NCBI GenBank assembly: GCA_950022695.1
Contig: CATLLN010000005.1
Coordinates: 62,001 to 126,000 of the forward strand
Source: an uncultured bacterium
GTDB lineage: Bacteria; Cyanobacteriota; Vampirovibrionia; Gastranaerophilales; Gastranaerophilaceae
Direction of reading: 5' to 3'
Length of the DNA stretch: 64,000 bases
Part shown: positions 8,278 to 18,500 of the stretch, one piece after another
How the letters are laid out: every line of letters starts with the position of its first letter
Numbering within the stretch: position 1 is the first letter of the stretch
The notes under the pieces: generated by a model
What the model saw: only the letters and a program-made list of their open reading frames with translations
Databases searched by the model: none
What the model was told of the DNA's origin: nothing
Made by a program: the position numbers and the translations under genes

Positions 8278-8499
8278 TTACATTATAAAGCCTGACAAGC
8301 CCTCCTCATCAAATATCTCAACAAATTTATCGTACGTACAATTTACTTCTTGCCCGGATTCGTCAATAATTTGGATAACTTTTTCCATTTCAGTTTCTTC
8401 AACTGCTTGGTTTCTTGACAAAATCAGGTATGAATTAATTTCATTTAAATTATTATCCTTGTGTTCAAATAATGCTGTTTCATCAAATTTAAATTCCAT
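8278..8499 (-). CDS. Small acidic hypothetical protein, 73 aa
   Basis: Family not recognised. The product is acidic (many Glu and Asp), with no membrane segment and one Cys; the second half (VIQIIDESGQEVNC...) looks like a small beta-alpha unit. The ATG at 8499 is preferred because AAAGAGGT sits 7-8 bases upstream; the longer frame begins at a TTG that overlaps this ribosome site. Followed by its own terminator. Function unknown. Confidence 0.65.
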   Translation of the reverse strand: MEFKFDETALFEHKDNNLNEINSYLILSRNQAVEETEMEKVIQIIDESGQEVNCTYDKFVEIFDEEGLSGFIM

Positions 8500-8612
8500 A
8501 ATTTTGACCTCTTTCAAGTTTGCTTCGTAACCGTAATTTATATATCGGAAAATATTTCTATAACTTTAGAAATTTGAATAATATATTTACAAATGTTTAC
8601 ATATTTAATAAC

Positions 8613-8640
8613 TTGTAATTTCTAAAAAATACTTTATACT
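8613..8640 (+). promoter_or_regulatory. Sigma70-type promoter of pilin 2
   Basis: TTGTAA at 8613-8618, 16-base spacer, TATACT at 8635-8640. The -35 hexamer is identical to that of pilin 1. It is followed by AAAGGAG (8656-8662) and the ATG at 8670. Confidence 0.65.
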
Positions 8641-8669
8641 TAAAATAGACATTTTAAAGGAGAGAAATT

Positions 8670-9496
8670 ATGAAATTAACAAACGAATTGAGAAAGCGGG
8701 GGGGGGTAACCTTAAAAGCCTTAATTTAGGCGCGTTTCAGCTATCTCCTTTCAAACGTAACGTTATTTTTAAAGATTTTGATAAGAGTGGCACTAAAGCA
8801 AACGTAGTTGTGTCGAAAACATTTTCTATGGCTGCTTTTACCTTAGCTGAAGTTCTTATCACTCTCGGCATCATCGGTGTTGTGGCAGCGATGACAATTC
8901 CGACATTGATGACAAAGATTCAAAATCGTCAGTATGCAACAGCTTATAGAAAAGCCTATTCAACTTTAAATCAGGCCTTAAAGTCTGCCAATGAGGATGG
9001 TGTAATAGTTGGACTTAAAGGTGGTGGCTATGTTGATTCCGGACATAATACTGGATTGGGGTTGGTTGGTAAGAATTTTATAGCTTTATCTTCTTATCTG
9101 GCTGGTGTTACTACCTGTTTTAATGGTGACAATAGTGCTTGTTGGGAATGTAGTGGCGAAGCAGGGCGTTCTGATAATAAATGCAATAAATCAAATTCTG
9201 CTTTTATAGATGCTTCAGGTACTCAATATTATTTGTTCAGTAATGATGAATGGCCTATAATTGTTGATGTTAATGGCTTTTCAAAACCAAATGTGCTTGG
9301 TCGCGACAGATATGTTATGTATTTTACAAACAGTTTTAAAAGAGGGTTATACAATAATGATATAGATGCCATTGTTCCTTATATGGATATTGTGACAAAA
9401 CAACGTTGGTGTCCTTCCGGAGATTGTCCTTTTACAAGTAGATTATTTGGGGATAAAACTAAAAAAAGAGATACAGATATTGATGCTAAAAAATAA
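8670..9496 (+). CDS. Type IV pilin-like protein 2, out of frame through a G9 tract
   Basis: Paralogue of pilin 1: FTLAEVLITLGIIGVVAAMTIPTL helix, then a globular domain with DASGTQYY, NDEWPI, NGFSKPN and the Cys-rich WCPSGDCPFTSRLFG end. The well-signalled ATG (8670) reads MKLTNELRKRGGV and stops at TAG 8727-8729. The pilin frame is -1 and stays open upstream through the tract: GNLKSLNLGAFQLSPFKR and onward for about 45 codons before the pilin motif, with no Shine-Dalgarno of its own. A GTG at 8810 is the only obvious later start and lacks a ribosome site. G10 would fuse both parts, giving a 56-residue leader. Ends at a strong terminator. Confidence 0.8.
8698..8706 (+). repeat. G9 homopolymer tract in pilin 2 leader
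   Basis: Nine consecutive G directly after AAGC, at codons 10-13 from the ATG at 8670, followed by TAAC. The flanks (MKLTNELRKR before, G-N-L after) are nearly identical to those at 43862. G9 leaves the pilin out of frame; G10 or G7 would put it in frame. Confidence 0.88.
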
Positions 9497-9524
9497 AAAA
9501 GCGGTTCTTCTGAACCGCTTTTTT
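9495..9524. terminator. Bidirectional terminator between pilin 2 and gltX
   Basis: A-tract, GCGGTTC / GAACCGC stem with a 4-base loop, T-tract. It lies immediately after the pilin stop and before the stop of convergent gltX. Confidence 0.9.
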
Positions 9525-9527
9525 ATG

Positions 9528-10991
9528 TTATTTAATTGCTTTTTTTGCTCTGTATAGTGAGGTTTCTTTCCCTAATATTTCAAGGATTCCTACCATATCA
9601 GCGCCACAGGTTCTGCCTGTTATTGCGGCTCTTATTGCCCACATTGTAACTTTAGGCTTAACCCCTTTTTCTTTCCATTCAGCACGAAATTCAGCTAGTT
9701 TTTCGTGAAGATTTTCTTCTGTCCATTCCCAGTTTTGAGCTTTTTCTACAAAATCAGGAAGAACGTTTTGTGCTGTTTCTGTATCAAGAGTTCCGGTTTG
9801 AGCTTCAGGATCAATCTCAACATCTTTTCCGAAGAAATACGGAACTGCATCTGTAATATCTGATAACAATGTCAACGGTTCACGTGTGATTTCAACCATT
9901 TTTGTATACTGTTCATCAGTAAGTTCGTCTAAATTATACTGTGTTAAATATGGTTTTAGCATTTCTTTTAATGTATCCATAGGTAACATTTTAATGTAAT
10001 GGCTGTTCATCCATTTTAGTTTGTCATATTCAAAAATAGAGTTAGATGATGAAATTTCGCCGATTCTAAAGTCTTGAGCGATTTGTTCAACAGGTTTAAT
10101 TTCTTCACCGTCTGATGGTGCCCAGCCCAAAAGTGCTACAAAGTTGATTAAAGCTTCTGTTAAGTAACCTTGTTTAACAAAGTCTGAAACTGCTGTTGCA
10201 CCATGGCGTTTAGAAAGTTTACTTCTATCAGGTGCTAAAATCATACCTAAGTGTCCGAATCTTGGAACTTCTTCACCTAAAGCTTCATAAATTAAAATTT
10301 GCTTATAAGTATTTGAAATATGGTCTTCTCCTCTTATAACGTGAGATATTTTCATTAGCAAGTCATCGATTACAACTGCAAAGTTATAAGTCGGAGCACC
10401 GTTTGATTTTTGGATTACAAAGTCGCCTAAAAGGTCTGTATCCATATGTAATTTACCTTTTACAAGGTCTTCAAATTCCAAAATAGAAGAATCGTGAAAA
10501 GCTTTTTGCGCTTTTGCAATGTTAAATCTTATTGCAGGTTTTCTGCCTTCTGCTCTTAATTTTGCTTTTTCATCTTCTGTTAAGTTTTCGCATTTTCTTG
10601 TGTAAACATAAGGTTTTTTTGCGGCAGTTGCAGCTTCTTTTTCTGCTTCTAATTCTTCCGGTGTACAGAAACATTCATAAGCAAAACCTGAATCTAAAAG
10701 TTTTTGAACATATTTAGGGTAAATATCAAATCTTTCAGATTGAGTGTATGGGCCGTAAGGACCGCCAACGTCAGGACCTTCATCCCAGTTTAAACCTAAT
10801 GCTTTTAAGCTGTCAAAAATATTATCAATGTATTCTTGTGAAGTTCTTTCAGCATCAGTATCTTCTATTCTTAAAATAAATTTACCGTTATTTTTCTTTG
10901 CAAATAAATAATTAAACAACGCAGTTCTGGCAGTACCTACGTGAAGGTTTCCGCTTGGAGACGGCGCAATTCTTACTCTTACTTCTGACAT
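9528..10991 (-). CDS. gltX: Glutamyl-tRNA synthetase
   Basis: 487 aa from ATG 10991, where the conserved N-terminus VRVRIAPSPSGNLHVGTA begins; the frame is open 22 codons further but that extension is not family-like. Class I synthetase that charges tRNA-Glu (and possibly tRNA-Gln if a GatCAB pathway exists; none is visible here). The HIGH-type motif is NLHVGTART near residues 15-23 and the KMSKS-type motif is KLSKRHG in the middle of the protein. Anticodon-binding domain at the C-terminus. Convergent with pilin 2, sharing its terminator. Confidence 0.97.
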   Translation of the reverse strand: MSEVRVRIAPSPSGNLHVGTARTALFNYLFAKKNNGKFILRIEDTDAERTSQEYIDNIFDSLKALGLNWDEGPDVGGPYGPYTQSERFDIYPKYVQKLLDSGFAYECFCTPEELEAEKEAATAAKKPYVYTRKCENLTEDEKAKLRAEGRKPAIRFNIAKAQKAFHDSSILEFEDLVKGKLHMDTDLLGDFVIQKSNGAPTYNFAVVIDDLLMKISHVIRGEDHISNTYKQILIYEALGEEVPRFGHLGMILAPDRSKLSKRHGATAVSDFVKQGYLTEALINFVALLGWAPSDGEEIKPVEQIAQDFRIGEISSSNSIFEYDKLKWMNSHYIKMLPMDTLKEMLKPYLTQYNLDELTDEQYTKMVEITREPLTLLSDITDAVPYFFGKDVEIDPEAQTGTLDTETAQNVLPDFVEKAQNWEWTEENLHEKLAEFRAEWKEKGVKPKVTMWAIRAAITGRTCGADMVGILEILGKETSLYRAKKAIK

Positions 10992-11077
10992 ATCTTCGCC
11001 TTCTTTCTTTGTATATTTCAGCAATTTAAGAATACCACAGGGGTAATTGATAATCAAGTATTGGCAATTGCAGAGGG

Positions 11078-11131
11078 GAGGCTGAATTGTTGAGATTATT
11101 ATGAAATAGTTGGCGAAAGCATTTACCCCTA
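11078..11131. repeat. Copy B of the dispersed 3'-end repeat
   Basis: Similar to 6702-6755. It ends in ATTTACCCCTA at 11121-11131, whose last three bases are the stop codon of the GlcD-type gene. The GH13 gene stop at 43753 carries the same 11-base core (TAGGGGTAAAT) on the plus strand. Confidence 0.5.
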
Positions 11132-12514
11132 AAATATTTTGTATGGATTCAAAATATTTTTCGGGTCAAAGATTTTTTTCATCTGACGCATATAATCAAG
11201 TGCTCCGCCTTCAACAACTTTGGATAAATAAGCTTTCTTTTCTAAACCTATTCCGTGCTCGCCTGAAATTGTTCCGCCAAGTCTGACAGTTAATTGATAA
11301 ATTTCAGATTTTGCAATTTTATAATGTTTATATTCTTCTTTATCATTATAATCAATCGGAATTTGCGGGTGAATACTACCGTCGCCTACGTGACCAACCA
11401 TACAAATTTTTAAATTGTGACGTGTACAAATTTCATTTATTCCTGATACAAGTCTTGAAAGATTTTCGCGCGGAACAATAATATCATCTGTTGTAACATT
11501 TGGACGAAGTTTAGTGCAGGCTGCCATAGATGAACGACGCGCTGCCCAAATTCTGTTAGCTTCTTGTTTATTGTTTGAATAATGAACATTTGAAGCTTTG
11601 TTTGCTTCAAGAACTTTGCAAATTGTTGTCCTTTGTTCATCTAAGGTAGATTTAAATCCATCTATTTCAATAATTAATGCGGCTTCTTTTTCTGTTTGTA
11701 AACCTGTCGGATAAAACATTTCAACTGTTTTGAGTGCATTTTTGTCCATAAAATCTATAGTTGAAGGGCAAATGTGTTGTTTTATTATTTGATTAACAGC
11801 AGAAATTGAAGATTCAATATCATTAAAATATGCCATAATTACTTGTGAAGCTTCCGGCTTAACGATAAGTTTTACGGTTGCTTCAACAACTATCCCCAAT
11901 GTACCTTCTGAACCGATAAATAAGCTTCCTAAGTTGTATCCGGCAGCATTTTTAATCGTATTTGAACCGGTTCTTATCAATTTACCGTCAGCGGTTACAA
12001 CCAGCATATCTATAACGTAGTCTTTTGTCGCGCCGTATTTGAAACATCTTGCGCCTGCTGAATTTTGGGCGATACTCCCGCCAATTGTCGAAATCCTAAG
12101 ATTTGAAGGATCAGGCGGATAAAATAAACCGAGTTTTTCAACAGCATCTTGTAAATCTCCGACAATGACTCCCGGTTGAACTTGTGCAGTCATATTTTCA
12201 GAGCTTATTTCTAAAATTTTGTTCATTTTAGAAAAATTCAGTACAATTCCACCGTTGGTTGGTACACACGCTCCTACCGTATTTGTTCCTGCACCGCGGC
12301 AAATGATAGGTGTCATATGTTTGTTTGCAATTTTGACTACCTGCTGAACCTGTTCTATGCTTTCCACAAAAACAACAGCATCCGGTAATGTGTGTTTGGT
12401 GTACGGGTCATTTGAAGCATCAATCGAATACACGTATCTTTCTTCGGTTTCGGTTAGTACGTTTTCTTTTTTTAGGGTAGTATTCAGTTCTTTTATAAGA
12501 TTTTTAGTCAACAT
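11129..12514 (-). CDS. glcD: FAD-linked oxidase, GlcD / D-lactate dehydrogenase type
   Basis: 461 aa. N-terminal FAD-binding PCMH domain with CRGAGTNTVG near residue 93 and GGSIAQNSAGARCFKYG in the middle, and a C-terminal FAD-oxidase domain with the metal-site-like MVGHVGDGSIHPQIP and the closing SGEHGIGLEKK. This family oxidises glycolate, D-lactate or related 2-hydroxy acids. No GlcE/GlcF partner is adjacent, so the exact substrate is open. The ATG lies inside the end of the giant coiled-coil gene (11-base overlap), suggesting translational coupling to it. Confidence 0.88.
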   Translation of the reverse strand: MLTKNLIKELNTTLKKENVLTETEERYVYSIDASNDPYTKHTLPDAVVFVESIEQVQQVVKIANKHMTPIICRGAGTNTVGACVPTNGGIVLNFSKMNKILEISSENMTAQVQPGVIVGDLQDAVEKLGLFYPPDPSNLRISTIGGSIAQNSAGARCFKYGATKDYVIDMLVVTADGKLIRTGSNTIKNAAGYNLGSLFIGSEGTLGIVVEATVKLIVKPEASQVIMAYFNDIESSISAVNQIIKQHICPSTIDFMDKNALKTVEMFYPTGLQTEKEAALIIEIDGFKSTLDEQRTTICKVLEANKASNVHYSNNKQEANRIWAARRSSMAACTKLRPNVTTDDIIVPRENLSRLVSGINEICTRHNLKICMVGHVGDGSIHPQIPIDYNDKEEYKHYKIAKSEIYQLTVRLGGTISGEHGIGLEKKAYLSKVVEGGALDYMRQMKKIFDPKNILNPYKIF

Positions 12515-15500
12515 ATGATGTTAGTTTTTCAATATTTGTACTTAATTTTGCAAGTTGTTTGTCGATTTTATCAATTTTTCTTGTTACTTTAGAATCATCA
12601 ATATCTTCAACTGCTGAAAGAATTTTTTCTAATGACATTTCAAGTCTGTCAATTCTTTCTTGCTGAGCTTCAAATTTGTCCTCAAGACCGCCCAATTTTG
12701 AAATCTGTTTTTCAAAATATGCAAGACGTTCTTGTTGTTCGTCGAATTTTTCTTCAATTGAATTAAGAATATCTGTTTGCTCTGGTACGGATTGTTTCAA
12801 ACCTTCTATAGCTGATTTGATGTCAATGATTTCTTCAGAATTTGAAGAAATTTTATTCATACTTTCGCTTGCAGAATCAATCCATTCTCCCATATAAATC
12901 AAAGCCTGACGCATAACTTTATCAGAAGCATGCGAAGTCTCGAGTAATTTTGTAACCCTATCAACTTTTGTTGATAATTGGGTAGTAATTACCTTGCCGA
13001 AATCTTCAAAATTGCTGTTTAATTCTGCGTAAGATTTATCAGAAGTTGTGATTAACTGATGTGTTAAAGCATTTAAACTTTTGATATCAGTATTTACGTT
13101 ATCAAATTTAACTTTTAAATCAAAGAATTCTTCTTTTGTAAGCGAGTTTTGTAAATCTTCAACTGTTGAACCTATATTATTAATGTTTTCAAGAATTGAA
13201 GACAGGCGTTCTGTTTGAGTTTCTTGTTCGCTTGTTTGTAGTTGATTTAATGCAAGGCGAAGTTTTGCAAGATCGGATTCAATATCCTGCATTGAATAAA
13301 CATAATCAGGGTCTTCGTTTGCATTTGTAATTTGTTTTAACTGGTTGGTTACAGTTACAAGGTTTTGGTTGATTTCGTCTGTTTTTTCTTCCACGAAATC
13401 TTTAATGTCTTCAGTTTCTTCGACAAATGAAACTTGTTCAAAGATAGTTACTACAGCAGCTAAAATAGATTCTTTCATGTCACGGATTGTTTTTTTAATC
13501 TGTTTTGTGCTGTCGCTTGTAACAAGATTGTTTACTTCAAGTGTTAATTCTTTCAGACATTTTTTCAATGCATCAGTTTTGTCATTTTTTTCAAGATTTT
13601 CGATATAATCGGTTTGAGCCATGATTAAATCTTTTACATCACTGAATTCTTGAATGTTTATTGCGCTTTCGCTTTCGGCAATTGAATCAATTTTATGATT
13701 TAGTGCTTCCAGCATTGAAGTGATTTTTGCATCAGTTTCAGAAAGTTTTTTAACAGAATCAACTTTTTCATCAACATTTAACAATGTATATTTAATATCA
13801 TCCAGACTGTTTAAAGTTTCGGATGTTGTATCGTTGTTAAGTTTTTCTTCAATTGTTGATAAAGTTGATTTAATATCATCAAGGTTATCTAACGTTTCTG
13901 CAGTAGTATCTATATCAAGTTTTTTCTCAATAGATCCTAAAGTATTTTTAATATCATCAAGATTATTTAAAGTTTCAGATACTGTATTTTTACTTAATTT
14001 TGTTTCAATAGCAACTAAAGCGTTTTTAATGTCATTAAAATCTTCAGAATTTCCTTTTGAATCAAGTTTTTCTTCAATTGTGATTAAGGAATCTTTGATA
14101 TCTTCAAAGTCTTCTGTGTTATCACCGGAAGCCAAAATATCAATTTTTTCATTGATAATGTTTAATAATTTATGTGTTTCCGGAGTTTTATTTACTTCAG
14201 AACTTAAATCTAACTTTTCAATAGCATCTCTTACTTCTTCAATCAGTTCATAATCATCAGCAGCTGCTAAGATATCAATTTTTTCATTAATTAAAGTTAG
14301 CATTGACTGTATGTGTGGGTCAATTGCAGCAGGTACAGTTTCTGAATTATTATTAATTTGATCCAGAGCCTGTTTTATTTCGTCGACCCATTCAGTGTTA
14401 TCAGTAAGTGTCAATATGTCTATTTTACCGCTGATTTCTTCTAACATAGACTGAATTTGGTCACCAGCGATATAAGTTTTTATTTCTTCCAGCCAATCTT
14501 TTTGGTTAACTGAATTTGCCAGAAGTTCTATTTTGTTATTCAAAGACAATAAAAGTTTATCATTTCCAAGAGTTGGAATTGTTTTTAGTGTAGAAGCAGC
14601 TTGTTTTTGCTCTTCTTTTGAAATGATTTTTTCTACATCTTTATGTAAATTATTGATATCTTGTTTTAATAAATCAAGAGCTTTAATAAAATCAAAATTT
14701 CCGCATCCAATAAGTGTTTCATCGGCATCTTCATTTTCTTCTGATGAAAATTCCGCATCACTATAGTCTTCGTCCTCAATAATTTCAGGAAAATCTTCAA
14801 TAACAGGTTTTGCAACTGTAATTGTTTCCATTTTACTTTTGATAACATTTAAAACTTCATTAATTTCCGGATTTTTATCAGAAAGTTCACTGATCAAAAT
14901 TGCAAATTTATCAAAATCTTTTTTGATATCTTCGACAATTTCGGAATTTTTATCTGTTTCAAATGCTTCTTCGAATTCATTTGTTCCAAGTATTTCAGGC
15001 TCATTAGTTAATACTTGGTCAAATTCTTTTATTTTTGCTTTTAGACAAGCTTTTAACGAATCAATTGCAGTAATAATTTCTTTATTATTTAAAGAAACTG
15101 TTAACATTGATTTTAATTCTTCATGTTTTGCGTTTATGTTTTCGTTTATGGAATCTTTTATTTCTTGAGATGTTTTTTCAATTATTTCAAGCTGCTCAGT
15201 TTTAAAGGAATTTATTTGGTCAACAAAAACCTTAAATTCAGCCATATGTTCAGCTTCAGGAGGAGCAATTTTAGTAAGATTTTCTTCTAAATCGCTTCTC
15301 AAGTTGTCAATTTTTATAATTACAGAATCAATATCACCCAGAATAAAATCTCTTAGATTATTTTCGGTTGTTGATAACTCTTTTGAAATTTGTTCATAGG
15401 TATTTTCTAGCTTATCGAATGTACTTTTTGAGTATTTACTACATTCTGCCAAATCCTCTTGTATAGAATCGTGTAAAACTTCTAAATGATTTTTTACATT

Positions 15501-18500
15501 TTCATTTTGAGAACTGTCTTGATTAAGTGAAAGTTTTGACAGAATTTCATTAATTGGCTCAAGTTGTTGTAAAAGAATATCTGTTTTTGAATTTAAATTA
15601 TTAATTACATCAGTATTAATAAGTTCTAATTCCTGTTTGAAATCCATTAGCTTATTATCAGTAACAGTTAATCTTTCATAAAGTTCGATATTGTTAGAGT
15701 TTGCATGTCTTAATTCTTTAATAAAATCAAGTAGAACAAGAGTTTTTTCTTCAATAAGTTCTGCATTATAAGCAAAACCGTGTTGAAGCTTTGTGTCAAA
15801 ATCTTCTGTTAGTTGTTCAAGATTTAAGCTAAGTTCTTGTAATTTCTCGGAAACAAAATATGAAATATTATCTTCTGTAGAGCCTTTTTCATAATTTAAG
15901 GCTTTGAAAGATTCACTAAGTTCTGTAATTCTATTTTTGATATCAGAAATTTCAGCAAAGGATGTTTGGATTTCCTGTACCGGAACAGTATCTTGTGTGT
16001 TTATATTATTTTGATAATCATCAAGTTTTGTTATAATTTCGGTCAATGCATTTTCGTTTGTTGATTGATATCCGAATAGTAACTGTTCAATTTGTGAAAA
16101 TTTTGCTGTTAAATCTGTATTTAAATCTTTGTCTGAAGTTTTTAATATAATTTTAATATCATTTAGATAGTTTTCGACTGATTTAGCAAGTTCAACATTA
16201 TTTTTTTCTAAATCAGCGAAATTAGATTTTTTATTTTCAAGAATTTCTTTTATTTCTGCGATGAATTCTATTATATCATTTGAATTTGTTTTATCTAAAG
16301 AACTTAAATATTCAGATATAGTAACCAGTTTTTCATCAACCGGCGCTATTTGGTTTGCTATGACATCTTTTATATCTATGCCTTCTTCTTTATCTTCTAA
16401 AGAATTCAATAATTGATTCATAGAATCAAGTTTTTGATAAACTGGTTCAAGTTGGTTTACGATGATATCTTTTAGGTCCGGAATTTCTTCTTTATCATCT
16501 AAAGAACCTAATAATTGATTCATAGAATCAAGCTTTTGATAGACCGGTTCAAGTTGGTTTACGATAATAGCTTTTATGTCTATGTCTTCTTCTTTATCGT
16601 CTAAAGAATCTAATAATTGATTCATAGATTCAAGTTTTTGATAGACCGGTTCAAGTTGTTGTGTGATAATGTCTTTAATATCACGAGCTTCTTCTTTTTC
16701 ACCTAAAGCATTTAAATATTCTGACATCGTAACAAGTTTTTCTTCTATAGGTAAAATCTGTTCAGAGATATATTCTTTAACAGAATAGATGTCAATATTG
16801 TTGAGTTTATCAATAATAATATCTTGATAATTTCTAATATCTACAAAATTGCTATTGGTTTCAGATGTGTTACTGACAGTTTGCTCAACAAAAGTTTTTA
16901 AATCACTTGTAAAGTCTTCAAAATCTTCTTTTTTTACTACCTTTGAGACAGTTTTTTGCAAACTGGAAAGCTTTTCGATAATGTTATTATTGTGAGAATC
17001 CGTAGTAGTAATAAAATCGTTTTTTAGTTCTTCAATGATTTGATAAACTTCTGCAACTGTTCTGTTTACTTTTTTGACATCCATATTTTTAGAAAGCTCA
17101 TCAATTTCCATTACTATTTTTTCAACAGTTTCAAGAATTGCAAGAGTTTCTTTTTGTTCTGATTTTGATTCGATTTTTGATAAAATTTCTTCAGAATTTT
17201 CTTTAACATTTGATTCAGAAAGCCAACCTTTAATTTCTGCTGTTTTGTTATAAAGATTGTCAAATTCATCATCAAAATTAAGGGTTTCAATCATATTTTT
17301 GATATCATCAGTTTTAGAAGAAAGTTTTTCAACAGAATTACTGTCAGCTACAAATTGAAGCTGATCTGTAATTCTTCCGGTTCTTTCTTCCAATTTTTTT
17401 AGAGAATTTCTGTTTAATTCAAAAACTTCTAAAAGTTTATCAATATCTTGTTTGTGTGGCAATTCTGAAAGCATTTTTGAAACATGGCTTTTAATATCAA
17501 AGCTTTCTTTTTCAAAAGAAATATCGTTGACAATGCCGTAGATTTTTGAAGTAACAACGTCATTCAGGTCATTGATAATATTTTTTATTGTTGACATTTC
17601 GTAATTTAAAGCTGAAAGTTTGTTGTCGACATCAGAAAAATTATCATTTAAATTTGCATTGTTAATAACAGAAGATAATTCATTAAGGTTAACGAAAAGT
17701 TCTTGCATTGAATCTTTTAGTAAGTTTGTATCCGGAAGATTTTCCATATCTTGAGTAACCTTGGCAAGAGCTTTTTTTATATCTTCGGTTAAGCTTTCTA
17801 TAGAATCTGTTTTATTAGAAATTTCTGTAAAAAGTTTTACTTGAGCTGAATCAGTTTCAGTTATAATTTCTTCGATATCTGATTTGTTTGCTAATGTAGA
17901 GAATTTTTCTGAAATTTCATTATTCTTTTCAATAATTGAATCAATTACACCTTGTGTCAGTTTCAGGCTTTCGCTTGTTGTAATTTCAGATAAAAGTTTT
18001 TCAAGATTGGCATCACGTCTTTCATATGAATTGAGATTATTTACTATATCGTATATTGAGTCATTTATAACATCCAGTTGAGCTTGTATAACTTCGTCAA
18101 TTTCGTTGGAATATACTGCAGTTATAATGTTTTTAACATCAGAACTTAAATTATCAATAGTATTTTGATAATTTAAATTAAGTTCATCAAGGTTATTTTT
18201 AAGAATATTTACAGCATCAGAAGAATTTTCGGTTTCTTTTATTTTTGTAAGAATATCATTTTGTTTTGCAGGGGATAAGTTTTTGATATTTTTAGAGAAA
18301 ACATCAATTAAGCTTTTTGTTTCTTTGTTTTTTACATGCTTTTTAATAGTTTTTGCTGCAGTTTCTATTGTTGTAAACTTACCTGCAGTTGTAGAAAGTT
18401 TTTCATCAATAGCCTTAGCAAGTTCTTCAATGTAGACTTTTAGTAAGTCTGCAGCTGAAGAATTTTTGTCTGTCATTTTTATGCTGACTTCAATACTTGC

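Noticed and set aside
9528-11057. N-terminal extension of gltX to 11057
   Set aside because: The added 22 residues do not look like the family, and the conserved VRVRIAPSPSG start lies just after ATG 10991.
12676-15168. Several open frames on the plus strand inside the giant gene
   Set aside because: Ser- and Phe-rich products are what the reverse strand of Glu/Asp/Lys coiled-coil codons gives; none has a ribosome site.
13750-16683. Tandem repeats as a CRISPR array
   Set aside because: The units are 78 and 102 bases, in frame, with no variable spacers; they encode protein repeats.
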